Notes: generated by a model from the letters alone, not told the origin. 9,881 nt of DNA from Campylobacterota bacterium (GCA_003646505.1 QMKT01000054.1:1-9881); one strand, 5' to 3'; shown: positions 1 to 7,939, counted from the stretch's first letter. Translations and numbers: made by a program.

Positions 1-372
1 AGAATTGTTCAGCCAGTCGCACCACACAAGTTTGATATGATTGTGAATAGCAATTTAACGCAGCCTACTGTTACATATCCAATATACGTTCGTAGTTCTG
101 ATATTATTTATGTTAGACCTTTATCAATACAGTCTAACGTACAAGCAAATTATATTAGAAAGCCAGCTGACCCGCATTGGGGTTATCAAACAATAAGCTC
201 TGACCCTGTGTATAACGCTTCTAGTTCTGTGGATTTTGAAATATCAGAAGAGGAGGAAACAGAGTTGGTTATCAAGATATGCAAGTATGCTGGACTTAGT
301 ATTAGAGAAGCTGACATTGTACAATTAACATCTCAGCAGGAGCAGTTAGAGTACACTAAAGAAAATTCGTAA
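1..372 (+). CDS. Phage head-tail connector (ring) structural protein, 3' end only
   Basis: This is the C-terminal 123 residues of a virion protein whose start lies before the window. The frame is open from base 1, and the first ATG in it (37) has no start-like context, so I read it as an internal Met inside KFDMIVN. Recalled relatives in crAss-like and marine Bacteroidota phages show the same order: an IYVR-type strand, a strand ending in YIRKPADPHWGY, a D-F-E-I strand, then an acidic helix (EEEETELVIKICKYAGLSIRE) and a Gln/Glu-rich tail. Those proteins are thought to form connector rings below the portal; the exact ring is inferred, not shown. The stop is 3 bases before the next gene, a hub-like protein, which fits a ring, hub, muzzle gene order. 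The residues before 37 should be kept as part of the protein. Confidence 0.75.
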   Translation, partial: RIVQPVAPHKFDMIVNSNLTQPTVTYPIYVRSSDIIYVRPLSIQSNVQANYIRKPADPHWGYQTISSDPVYNASSSVDFEISEEEETELVIKICKYAGLSIREADIVQLTSQQEQLEYTKENS

Positions 373-375
373 CGT

Positions 376-1263
376 ATGCCAATAATCGGAACACCTATAG
401 ACCAAAGAGAATACTACCAAAATAGCGGTAACAACCCAACTTATGACAACTGGGGTACATATCAGTACTTGCTTTTACAAGATGTGATAAATAACTTCTT
501 ATTGACGTATGTTGGAGATGACAAGGTTATAAACAAAATTGACAGGAATGAGGTTGTTTTTCATGCTAAGCGTGGGCTTCAAGAATTACATTATGATGCC
601 CTAAGAGAAAAACGAGGGTTTGAAGCAGAGCTTCCTGACAACCTTAAGATGCACCTACCACACGACTTTGTAAGCGCTGTAAAGATATCTTACGTTGGTG
701 ATGACGGTACGACTAGACAGATACCACAAAACTACAACACAGCGACTCCTACGAGTTATTTGCAAGACAATAGCGCTCAGAAAAACATCCTGATGGATAA
801 TAATGACAATGCTTTGACAGGAACACCAGTAATCGAAACAAACTGGGCTAACAAGTCAGATAAAGGTGTTGTTGAGCCTGATACAAATCTTTTAGGTCAG
901 CGTTATGGAATGGATACTGCCTCCGCTAATCACAATGGTAGCTATGTGCTAGATAAAAACCAAGGATTTATACTTTTTAGTTCCGACTTGTCTGGAAAGA
1001 ATATTGTTATCGAATATGTCTCTGATGGAATGTATGGTCTTGCAGATAATGAAATAAAAGTTCATAAATTAGCAGAGAACTTTATGTACGACTACTTAGT
1101 GTCTAGTATATTGAAGCAAAAGTTTGGAGTACAAGAATACATTGTACGAAGAGCTCAAAAGCAAGCTTCAGCATCATTAAGAAATACAAAGATTCGATTA
1201 AATTCAATAAAACTAGGCGAGCTTACTCAAATTCTACGAGGAAGAGATAAGTGGATAAAATAG
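376..1263 (+). CDS. Phage tail hub / tubular-type structural protein (crAss-like family)
   Basis: A 295-residue virion protein, probably part of the short tail between the connector ring and the muzzle. Features seen are a helical N-terminal part with DVINNFLLTYVGDDKVI (36-52) and FHAKRGLQELHYDALR (62-77); a beta segment with LPHDFVSAVKISYV and DDGTTRQIP (94-117); a variable Asn/Thr-rich middle (118-195); FILFSSDLSGKNIVIEYVSDGM (198-219); a helix with IKVHKLAENFMYDYL (227-241); and a basic C-terminus with LRNTKIRLNSIKLGE and ending LRGRDKWIK. This pattern is, from memory, shared by crAss-like and marine Bacteroidota podophage proteins annotated as tail tubular (P22 gp4-like) or hub proteins. 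The length looks complete. The start ATG follows the previous stop by 3 bases and the stop TAG is 1 base before the next ATG, so translation is probably coupled. No Shine-Dalgarno is visible. Structural role is likely; exact position in the tail is inferred. Confidence 0.8.
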   Translation: MPIIGTPIDQREYYQNSGNNPTYDNWGTYQYLLLQDVINNFLLTYVGDDKVINKIDRNEVVFHAKRGLQELHYDALREKRGFEAELPDNLKMHLPHDFVSAVKISYVGDDGTTRQIPQNYNTATPTSYLQDNSAQKNILMDNNDNALTGTPVIETNWANKSDKGVVEPDTNLLGQRYGMDTASANHNGSYVLDKNQGFILFSSDLSGKNIVIEYVSDGMYGLADNEIKVHKLAENFMYDYLVSSILKQKFGVQEYIVRRAQKQASASLRNTKIRLNSIKLGELTQILRGRDKWIK

Positions 1264-1264
1264 T

Positions 1265-4200
1265 ATGAAGATTAAAAACACATTTAGTACTGGTAAAATG
1301 AATAAAGACGTTGATGAACGTCTTATTCAAAATGGCGAGTTTATTGACGCAAACAACATACGTATTTTAAATACAGCTGGTTCTGATGCTGGCGCTATTG
1401 AAAACGAAAAAGGAAACGTCAAACTAACCAACCTAGCTATATCTAACAACCCAGAATGTATCGGCTCTGTTGCAGATGAAGCAGATGAAAAGATATATTG
1501 GTTTATCGTTAATGACGATGGATTTTCATACATATATGAGTATGATAGAACAAATGAGATTACATCTCAGGTTTTGGCAGACGAAAGAGTTGGTGACCAA
1601 CAGGTACTAGGGTTTAGTAAAGATTATAAAATTACTGGTGTAAATGTAGTATATAACGCATCAAAAAAATCAAAACTTTTGTTGTTTACAGATGGGCTTA
1701 ACCAGCCTAGAATGATTGACATCAAGAGGTCAAAGTCATATGGACTGAATAATTTTTACGAAGATGATATTTCTTTGTATAAGAAACCTCCTTTTGAAGC
1801 TCCTTTAGTTACGCCATATAATACAGGTTTTGCAACAGAAAATGCTGTAAAAGAAAATTTTTTCGCTTTTGCTACTAGATATAGATATTTAGATGGAGGT
1901 TATTCCGCTTGTTCTTCTTTCACTTATTTTAAATTTTCACCAAAGAAATTTGAAATAGACTATGCGTCTATGGAAAACAAAGGAATGGAGAACGTTTTTA
2001 ATGGGTATAAAATAAATTACAATAGTGGAGACCACAGGGTCACAGATATTCAATTATTATTTAAATATCCAACGGAGCCAACAATATATATAATAGACAA
2101 TATAAATAAAAAAGAAAGCTCCATATTAGACAATACCACTCAGTCGTATGATTTTGCTAATAAAAAAATATACAAAACACTTCCTCAGGATGAAGTTTTT
2201 AGGACTTTTGATGATGTTCCTTTAACAGCAAAAGCACAGGACTTTATTAACGATAGACTTGTTTTAGGAAACACAACTAGTCAGTATGATTTAGTAGAAG
2301 AAGAGGGTTCAGATGATTTAATTAAAATAAATTATACTGTTTCTTTAGAATCAAAGTCACAAGAAGGAGATGTTGTTGAGGGCTCTAGGACTTCTAATAA
2401 CACTAAGATAACTTTTGATTTTGATGGGTATGAGTTAAACGAAGGATTTACTATATCTGTGTTTTTACAATTAGAGTCTGATGAAGCAGGTACGGCGCCT
2501 AATGAGTATTTTGGTGGAGAAGGAGATGTTCAAGGTGCATTTGTTTTATCTCAAGATTATACATCTTTTGATGATATAACTGAGTCTAATGAGTTTACAG
2601 ACTTCCTGACATCTCTTAGTGGTTCTTTTGCAGCAGTAGTAAATACAACTCCTCCAGATGATGTTACTGATACAGAATATGGTGACTTTGTTTTGGATTC
2701 TAACACAGAAACATCTTTTACCCTTATAGCACCTATACTAACACATACAGTAGATAATACTCCAGCTATTCCCGATGATGATGATTTCACAGATATAGAT
2801 GAGCCATATAAATTTAAAACAGACAACGTTGCAACTATAAGGGATGATTCTAGTAATGTTTCTTTAAAATCTCTAAGAAGTTATGAAGTCGGCCTTGTTT
2901 ATTTAGACTCTTATGGAAGATATTCTAGTGTTTTGCTTCCAAAAGAATCTTTAGGCGAGGCTTCTAGTGAGGTTTTTGTTCCTATACAAAACAGTATAGA
3001 TATAAATAAACTTAAAGTATCTATATCTAATCCTCCTCCTTTTTGGGCTAATAGGTATAAGTATTTTGTAAAAGTAAACAAAACACCTCATTTTACTTTG
3101 TATTCAACAATTTTTTATGAAGATGACCTATATAGATGGGTTTTACTTCAGGGTGCAAATCTAGGAAAAATAGAGGCTGGTACGATTTTAATTGTAAAAT
3201 CAGATGATGATGGACCATTGGACCAAGAAGTAAAATGTAAAGTTCTTGAGGTTACGACTAAAAATGCAGCTGACGAGCCACAAGGAGAAAAAGGATGGAT
3301 ACCAGGTAATGATATACTTGAGAAGTCAGGTACTTATATGAAAATAAGGCCATTTAATTTCAACATGGACTTCAATCCTAATAATTTTTTAAATTACCAT
3401 AAAAGAAGTAAAAAAAGCAGGACCAGCAGCGGCTATAACAACCATTTTCTTCCACATTACCAACTTCCAGGTTTTGGAGGTATTTTCGGTTATGGACAAT
3501 TTGACAAAGGAGTTTTGCAGATATTAGATGAAGAAAGTGATACATATATTAATCAAGACTTAAACACTGGTTCAAAAATAAAATTAGACTTTAAGTACGA
3601 AGAAATAGATGATAATTTTAATTGGAACGGAGAATTTACTGTAAACGGAAACTACACTTGTTCAGCTAATTCACCAACAAGCCAAAATACATTTGTTCAG
3701 TGGATGGAAAACGAAACTCCGTTTCCTAGTGAGGAGCTCTCTTACAGGGGAGACGCGACAGCCGTTCGTTTTAGAATAGAATCTTTTCAGCAAAATCCTA
3801 GTGATGAATTTGTATTGACTTTTTATAAAGCAGATGCAACAAGAGATTTAACTTTGTTGAACGTTACAACAACAGAAAGAACAAGTGGATTGGAAAGGTC
3901 ATATCTGACATCTACTATAGATATAACTCTTACTAACGGGGTTTTGATATTCGAAACAGAACCAACAGAAATAGATGATGAGGTTTATTATGAAACAGAA
4001 GAAACTTTTTTAATAGAAAACGGTTTACACAAAGGAAATGAACAAGACCAAACAGCTACAGACCCCGCTATCTCTATACTTGGGTTTGGAAACTGTTTTA
4101 GTTTTGGAAATGGAGCTGAATCAATAAGAGTTAAAGATGATAGATTTAAACCTCTTTTTGACATAAAATCTAGACCGAACATCGCTATTGTAGAAGGTTA

Positions 4201-6547
4201 TGAAAGAAAAAAAGACACAAACAAAATAATTTATAGCGGTTCTTTTAATGAAAACACAGGGTACAACACTTTGAATGAATTTAACTCTAGTAGGGGTATT
4301 ACCAAGTACATGGACATGAAATATGGTTCTGTGCAAAAATTATTTGCTAGAGAATCTGATTTAATTGTTTTTCAAGAAGATAGGGTTTCTAAAGTATTGT
4401 ATGGAAAAAATATTTTAAACAGCCCTGATGGAAGTGGTAGTATATCTCAGATAGAAAAAGTTTTAGGTCAAGATGTTCCTTTTTCTGGGGAATATGGTAT
4501 ATCTACAGACCCTGAGTCTTTTGCCTTTTACGAGGGAAGAATGTACTTTGCAGATGCTAATAGAGGTGCGGTCTTAAGACTTGGAGCAGACGGAATAACA
4601 CCAATATCTTATGCAGGAATGAAAGCTTTCTTTAAGAGAGAGTTATATAACAACAAAGGTAACTGGAATATAGGAGGATTTGACCCTAAATTCCATCAGT
4701 ATGTACTTACTATAGGCAGCGAACAAAAACCTGCAGACCCATTAGAATTAGATTGTGCTTCTAATTTTGTTAGAACAATTACCTCAGCATTTAATTATGA
4801 TTTAAATCTTGGTTCTTTTCCAGGAACAGCTACAATAGCATATACAACATCTAGTTCTATAGATATTGTCATAGTTTATAATGGTAATACATATACAAAC
4901 AGCGGATTAACAGGAACAGGTAGCGTGACTTTCCCTGTAACCTCAACAGACCTTGAAACTACAAATATTGCTGATGTTACTATAACACCTGCATCTTCTG
5001 CTCAAGTAACAATAACACACACTTGTCCAGAGCCAGAAACACTTGAAATTATATTAGTTGTTGTAAATGACGAGGGAGAAGCTAATGAAACTATCATCAA
5101 CAGATATAAGCATGATGGTGCTAATGGAAATATTTATAATTCTGATTTAGATGTTTTTGAGGCTGACGAACTAACAAGATATGAGGTTATATCTGGTTTT
5201 ATGGGAACTGATATTATTCCAGATAACGGGGATACTGTAACACTTTCTTCTCTGAAGCAAACTGGAGTTCATACAGGTGACTTCAATGACTGTAATAGTT
5301 TGGGTTATTTAGTTTCTGCTGCAAGCGGACTAACTGTTCAAAATATTATAGACCAAGCTACCTATCCATCAGTTACAGGACAAACACTATCTAATGGTGA
5401 TGAAGAAAATACTGTTTCATTTACTTTTAATAGAAGTAATACAAGTCAAAAGCTATACTTAGTATGGAATTATATAGATACATTGCCTGTTTTAGTTGAT
5501 GACTCTGTAACAGGAATTACTAATGGTGGAAGTAGTACAATCAATGTTATTGCTAACGACACAATTCCTTCACCATACACTATTACAATAGGAACGCAGC
5601 CAACTAACGGAACTGCTGTTGTTAATGCTGATAACACCATCACATATACTCACACAGCAGAGGCTGGCTTAGATGATAGTTTTACATATATTGTAGATAG
5701 AGGGGGAACATGTACCGCAGAGGCAACAGTAACTACGCAAGCACTAGCTATTAGTGTTGATACATATATTTACATATATTTTGATGCTTCAGGCTCCATG
5801 AATACTACTCTTTCAGAACTTCAAACTTTGCGTACTGGAGGTTTAAAATCAACGCTTCAAGATTTATATGCAACAGGAGGTACAGAGTCAAGTGGTAATA
5901 CAGACCCAGCAACCAATGGTAGTGATGAGTATGATAATAAGGTTTCTATTGTTTATAATCCAACTCCCACAGGAAGTTGGTCAAATGAACGTACCCTTGC
6001 TGCTCTTTCTGATAACGATGTTAATGATTTCTTAGCTACAAGCACACACAATGCATTTCCCACAGACGCATCTAATGTTATAGTAATGGTTTTCCAAGAT
6101 GAATCTTCTCCATATAACGCTGAAGGTTCAGGGACTACTGCTCCAACACCCACAACCGATTACAACACAGACATTGCCGATTTAAGGTCAAGAGTTAGCT
6201 CTCTAAACAGCACAAACTCTGGTTTTTATAGAGGGGTTGTGTTTAATGTTACTGGATATGCACAATTTGGCGCTTTTTTACAGGCTGTAGAAAACGGCAC
6301 AGGAAGTTATAGTGGTACATCTGGGTTGAGCGATTTAATGGGAGGTACTAATCCAACATTCTCATTTGCTTATAGTGTTGAAGAGAGTGATAATAACGAT
6401 GCAAATGCACCATTTAAACCAGGCTCCACAACTGACAGGTTTGACCAATGGCAATATTATTACCTATGGCATATAACAAATGAACTTAATTTTCTAGGTT
6501 TCACTCCAGATGGTGTAACTTGGCCAGTAATAGAAGACGACGATTAA
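1265..6547 (+). CDS. Giant tail muzzle / 'stabilization' protein with C-terminal cadherin-like and VWA-like modules
   Basis: A 1760-residue virion protein. Residues 1-1150 follow the crAss-like stabilization (muzzle) family as I recall it: GKMNKDVDERLIQNGEFIDA (10-29), GSDAGAIENEKGN (39-51), CIGSVADEADEKIYWF (65-80), SLRSYEVGLVYLDSYGRYS (536-554), PPPFWANRYKYFVK (590-603), a SVQKLFARESDLIVFQEDRV block (1022-1041), GEYGISTDPESFAFYEGRMY (1075-1094) and IGGFDPKFHQYVLTI (1136-1150). Residues 1151-1405 are Ser/Thr-rich beta strands, Ig-like. Residues 1408-1492 fit a bacterial cadherin-like repeat (INVIANDT, QPTNGTAVVNADNTITYTH, DDSFTYIVD). Residues 1497-1705 look VWA-like, with DASGSM (D1507, S1509, S1511) as a MIDAS-type motif and VIVMVFQDES (D1612) where the later acidic strand end is expected. 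No signal peptide or membrane segment is seen. The gene starts 1 base after the hub gene. The product probably closes the tail tip and contacts the host; the adhesion role is inferred. Confidence 0.8.
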   Translation: MKIKNTFSTGKMNKDVDERLIQNGEFIDANNIRILNTAGSDAGAIENEKGNVKLTNLAISNNPECIGSVADEADEKIYWFIVNDDGFSYIYEYDRTNEITSQVLADERVGDQQVLGFSKDYKITGVNVVYNASKKSKLLLFTDGLNQPRMIDIKRSKSYGLNNFYEDDISLYKKPPFEAPLVTPYNTGFATENAVKENFFAFATRYRYLDGGYSACSSFTYFKFSPKKFEIDYASMENKGMENVFNGYKINYNSGDHRVTDIQLLFKYPTEPTIYIIDNINKKESSILDNTTQSYDFANKKIYKTLPQDEVFRTFDDVPLTAKAQDFINDRLVLGNTTSQYDLVEEEGSDDLIKINYTVSLESKSQEGDVVEGSRTSNNTKITFDFDGYELNEGFTISVFLQLESDEAGTAPNEYFGGEGDVQGAFVLSQDYTSFDDITESNEFTDFLTSLSGSFAAVVNTTPPDDVTDTEYGDFVLDSNTETSFTLIAPILTHTVDNTPAIPDDDDFTDIDEPYKFKTDNVATIRDDSSNVSLKSLRSYEVGLVYLDSYGRYSSVLLPKESLGEASSEVFVPIQNSIDINKLKVSISNPPPFWANRYKYFVKVNKTPHFTLYSTIFYEDDLYRWVLLQGANLGKIEAGTILIVKSDDDGPLDQEVKCKVLEVTTKNAADEPQGEKGWIPGNDILEKSGTYMKIRPFNFNMDFNPNNFLNYHKRSKKSRTSSGYNNHFLPHYQLPGFGGIFGYGQFDKGVLQILDEESDTYINQDLNTGSKIKLDFKYEEIDDNFNWNGEFTVNGNYTCSANSPTSQNTFVQWMENETPFPSEELSYRGDATAVRFRIESFQQNPSDEFVLTFYKADATRDLTLLNVTTTERTSGLERSYLTSTIDITLTNGVLIFETEPTEIDDEVYYETEETFLIENGLHKGNEQDQTATDPAISILGFGNCFSFGNGAESIRVKDDRFKPLFDIKSRPNIAIVEGYERKKDTNKIIYSGSFNENTGYNTLNEFNSSRGITKYMDMKYGSVQKLFARESDLIVFQEDRVSKVLYGKNILNSPDGSGSISQIEKVLGQDVPFSGEYGISTDPESFAFYEGRMYFADANRGAVLRLGADGITPISYAGMKAFFKRELYNNKGNWNIGGFDPKFHQYVLTIGSEQKPADPLELDCASNFVRTITSAFNYDLNLGSFPGTATIAYTTSSSIDIVIVYNGNTYTNSGLTGTGSVTFPVTSTDLETTNIADVTITPASSAQVTITHTCPEPETLEIILVVVNDEGEANETIINRYKHDGANGNIYNSDLDVFEADELTRYEVISGFMGTDIIPDNGDTVTLSSLKQTGVHTGDFNDCNSLGYLVSAASGLTVQNIIDQATYPSVTGQTLSNGDEENTVSFTFNRSNTSQKLYLVWNYIDTLPVLVDDSVTGITNGGSSTINVIANDTIPSPYTITIGTQPTNGTAVVNADNTITYTHTAEAGLDDSFTYIVDRGGTCTAEATVTTQALAISVDTYIYIYFDASGSMNTTLSELQTLRTGGLKSTLQDLYATGGTESSGNTDPATNGSDEYDNKVSIVYNPTPTGSWSNERTLAALSDNDVNDFLATSTHNAFPTDASNVIVMVFQDESSPYNAEGSGTTAPTPTTDYNTDIADLRSRVSSLNSTNSGFYRGVVFNVTGYAQFGAFLQAVENGTGSYSGTSGLSDLMGGTNPTFSFAYSVEESDNNDANAPFKPGSTTDRFDQWQYYYLWHITNELNFLGFTPDGVTWPVIEDDD

Positions 6548-6548
6548 T

Positions 6549-7310
6549 ATGGGACTAACATCAAACACAAGGACGATTACATGGGATGAGGTTTACAATG
6601 CGTGGACTTCATTCCATTCGTATGTCCCAGAGTGGACAGAACGACTAGGAACAAACTTTTACACGTTCAAGAATGGAGAGTTGTATATTCACGATGAAAA
6701 CAGCTCTAGAACAAACTTCTACGGAACGACATATGGTTGCTCTGTAACGTTTTCTGCTAATCAAAACCCATCAGACATCAAGTTATTCAAAACTATTGGC
6801 CTTGAGAGCAATACAAGCTCTTGGGACGCTACAATAAATTCTGAAATGGAAGCTGGTAGAATAAACAATAAGTTTGAAGATAAAGAGGGAATTAGATATG
6901 GATATATAAGAAGAAACTCTGGTAATGAGCTAGATTTCAATAAACTATCCATTTTAGGTATAGGAGAGCTACAGGCCATTCCTGGAGCTAATGAATATGA
7001 ATTTTCAACTGACATTCCTAATCAAGTATCTGCAAACGCAGGTGATGGTGTCGGTGGGGATAAATTATTTTTTAACGATGGAAGCACAAAAGAAATAGGT
7101 GTTATTGACTCTTTTAGTGGAGGCACTATAACTACTGTTTCTTCTATAAACACTCCATCTGTAAACGATTTCTGCTTTGTAGTTAAAAACTCAGAGTCAG
7201 AATCATATGGACTGCGTGGATATCATGCAAAAATAAAACTTTACAATAATTCAACAAGCTTTGTAGAACTCTATGGTGCGAACTCTGAGGTCTTTAAGAG
7301 CTACATGTAA
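6549..7310 (+). CDS. Muzzle C-terminal-domain-like tail protein, encoded as a separate gene
   Basis: A 253-residue protein predicted to be mostly beta strand. Motifs seen in order are TITWDEVYNAWTSFHSYVPE (9-28), NFYTFKNGELYIHD (36-49), NFYGTTYGCSVTFSANQNP (56-74), IKLFKTIGLES (77-87), FEDKEGIRYGYIRR (109-122), LSILGIGE (133-140), NDFCFVVK (206-213) and LRGYHAKIKLYNNSTSFVEL (222-241). In the crAss-like and Bacteroidota phage muzzle proteins I recall, this block directly follows the GGFDP...YVL segment in one polypeptide; here it is its own gene after the giant protein. It probably assembles with that protein in the tail. Its ATG is 1 base after the upstream TAA (TAATATG) and in a different frame, so termination-reinitiation coupling is likely. 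The in-frame upstream codons meet a TAG at 6531, which fixes the start near here. No transmembrane segment or signal peptide is visible. The structural assignment is good; the split interpretation rests on recalled family architecture. Confidence 0.75.
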   Translation: MGLTSNTRTITWDEVYNAWTSFHSYVPEWTERLGTNFYTFKNGELYIHDENSSRTNFYGTTYGCSVTFSANQNPSDIKLFKTIGLESNTSSWDATINSEMEAGRINNKFEDKEGIRYGYIRRNSGNELDFNKLSILGIGELQAIPGANEYEFSTDIPNQVSANAGDGVGGDKLFFNDGSTKEIGVIDSFSGGTITTVSSINTPSVNDFCFVVKNSESESYGLRGYHAKIKLYNNSTSFVELYGANSEVFKSYM

Positions 7311-7339
7311 TTTTTGTATATTTGTAAAAACTAATTAAT
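7311..7339 (+). promoter_or_regulatory. Candidate Bacteroidota-type promoter (TAnnTTTG box)
   Basis: This 29-base gap is the only intergenic space over 6 bases in the window. It contains TATATTTG at 7317-7324, an exact match to the Bacteroidota -7 consensus TAnnTTTG. About 19 bases further upstream, inside the end of the previous gene, TTTA at 7293-7296 is an imperfect match to the -33 TTTG element. Initiation near 7331 would leave a leader of about 9 bases before the ATG at 7340. In such AT-rich DNA the box can occur by chance, so the match alone is not decisive. Confidence 0.4.
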
Positions 7340-7933
7340 ATGGCTATATTAAGTGCAATTGGAATGGGTATTGGAGCTATTGGCTCTGGTGTTCAGTTTT
7401 TTCAAGGAGCAAAAATGAAAAGAGAGGCTGAGGCTAAATTATCTCAATTCCGCCATCAAGAGCTAACAAATTTAGCTGAAAACTTAAAACCATCTTTAGA
7501 GGCGGAAAGACAAATGCAAGTTGCGGCTTCAAAACAAAGAGCTGCTGTTGTGGATGTTTCACAAGGCATGGACGCTGCTCAAGCGATGGGTATGATGGCT
7601 ATGGGACTAGGTCAGACTCAAGATATGGAAATGAAAGCATTTTCAAGTATGATGGAAAAAGAGTATGAGGCCGACAAGATTAGAGTTCAAGAAGAACAGA
7701 ACATGAGAGCTATGATTGAGAAGAGAAAAATGGAAGAACTTCAATCTCTTAAGGCTCAAAAAATGGCTGGAATGCAGATGCAATCTAGCGCAATAAAAGA
7801 TTTAGGAAGTATGGCTTTAGGAGCTGGAATGGCTTCTGATAAATTAGCTGCTTCTCAAGGGAAAAGTACAAGTTTATTTGGAGCGGCTGGTAAGACAGCA
7901 TCCTTTAATCCAGTAACTGGCGAAAAATACTAA
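7340..7933 (+). CDS. Met-rich helical virion protein, candidate gp14-like internal / ejection protein
   Basis: A 197-residue protein with no Cys or Trp and 21 Met. Residues 1-23 are hydrophobic and glycine-zipper-like (GMGIGAIGSG, 8-17). Residues 25-150 look fully helical and coiled-coil-prone, rich in Ala, Gln, Glu, Lys and Met, with Met clusters at 83-105 and 142-147. A second small-residue stretch, LGSMALGAGMA, lies at 155-165, followed by a polar tail. T7 internal core protein gp14 has the same layout and nearly the same length (about 196 residues): a hydrophobic N-terminus, an amphipathic middle and a small-residue patch near the C-terminus. T7 gp14 is packaged in the capsid and ejected into the host envelope. 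I see no sequence identity strong enough to claim homology; the role is inferred from layout, length and position after the tail genes and before another long virion-like gene. The start follows an A/T-rich leader without Shine-Dalgarno. A scaffold-like role is the main alternative. Confidence 0.6.
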   Translation: MAILSAIGMGIGAIGSGVQFFQGAKMKREAEAKLSQFRHQELTNLAENLKPSLEAERQMQVAASKQRAAVVDVSQGMDAAQAMGMMAMGLGQTQDMEMKAFSSMMEKEYEADKIRVQEEQNMRAMIEKRKMEELQSLKAQKMAGMQMQSSAIKDLGSMALGAGMASDKLAASQGKSTSLFGAAGKTASFNPVTGEKY

Positions 7934-7939
7934 TAAGAT

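Noticed and set aside
37..372. Small complete gene starting at ATG 37
   Set aside because: The same frame is open back to base 1 and the residues before the ATG fit the protein pattern, with no start-like leader, so it is the tail of a larger gene cut by the window edge.
4121..4336. Minus-strand open frames inside the giant gene (also near 1327-1533, 2557-2826, 3988-4182 and 5953-6153)
   Set aside because: All are opposite the conserved muzzle reading frame and show no recognisable motif, so they are treated as chance openings.
5761..5780. Exact tandem repeat of the 10-mer TACATATATT
   Set aside because: Only two copies, and it simply encodes the alternating Tyr/Ile beta strand just before the MIDAS-type motif; no sign of a functional DNA repeat.
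6400..6547. Diversity-generating retroelement target at the C-terminus of the giant protein
   Set aside because: No C-type-lectin-like ending, no template repeat and no reverse transcriptase is visible in the window.
6540..6560. Sequencing error splitting one long gene in two
   Set aside because: The junction has a clean stop-start arrangement like the other junctions, and the first protein ends in its own complete VWA-like region, so a lost or gained base would not restore a known architecture.
7311..7335. Possible terminator hairpin from TTTTT and AAAAA around the TATATTTG box
   Set aside because: Only five A:T pairs could form, with no GC stem and no following U-run, too weak for an intrinsic terminator.
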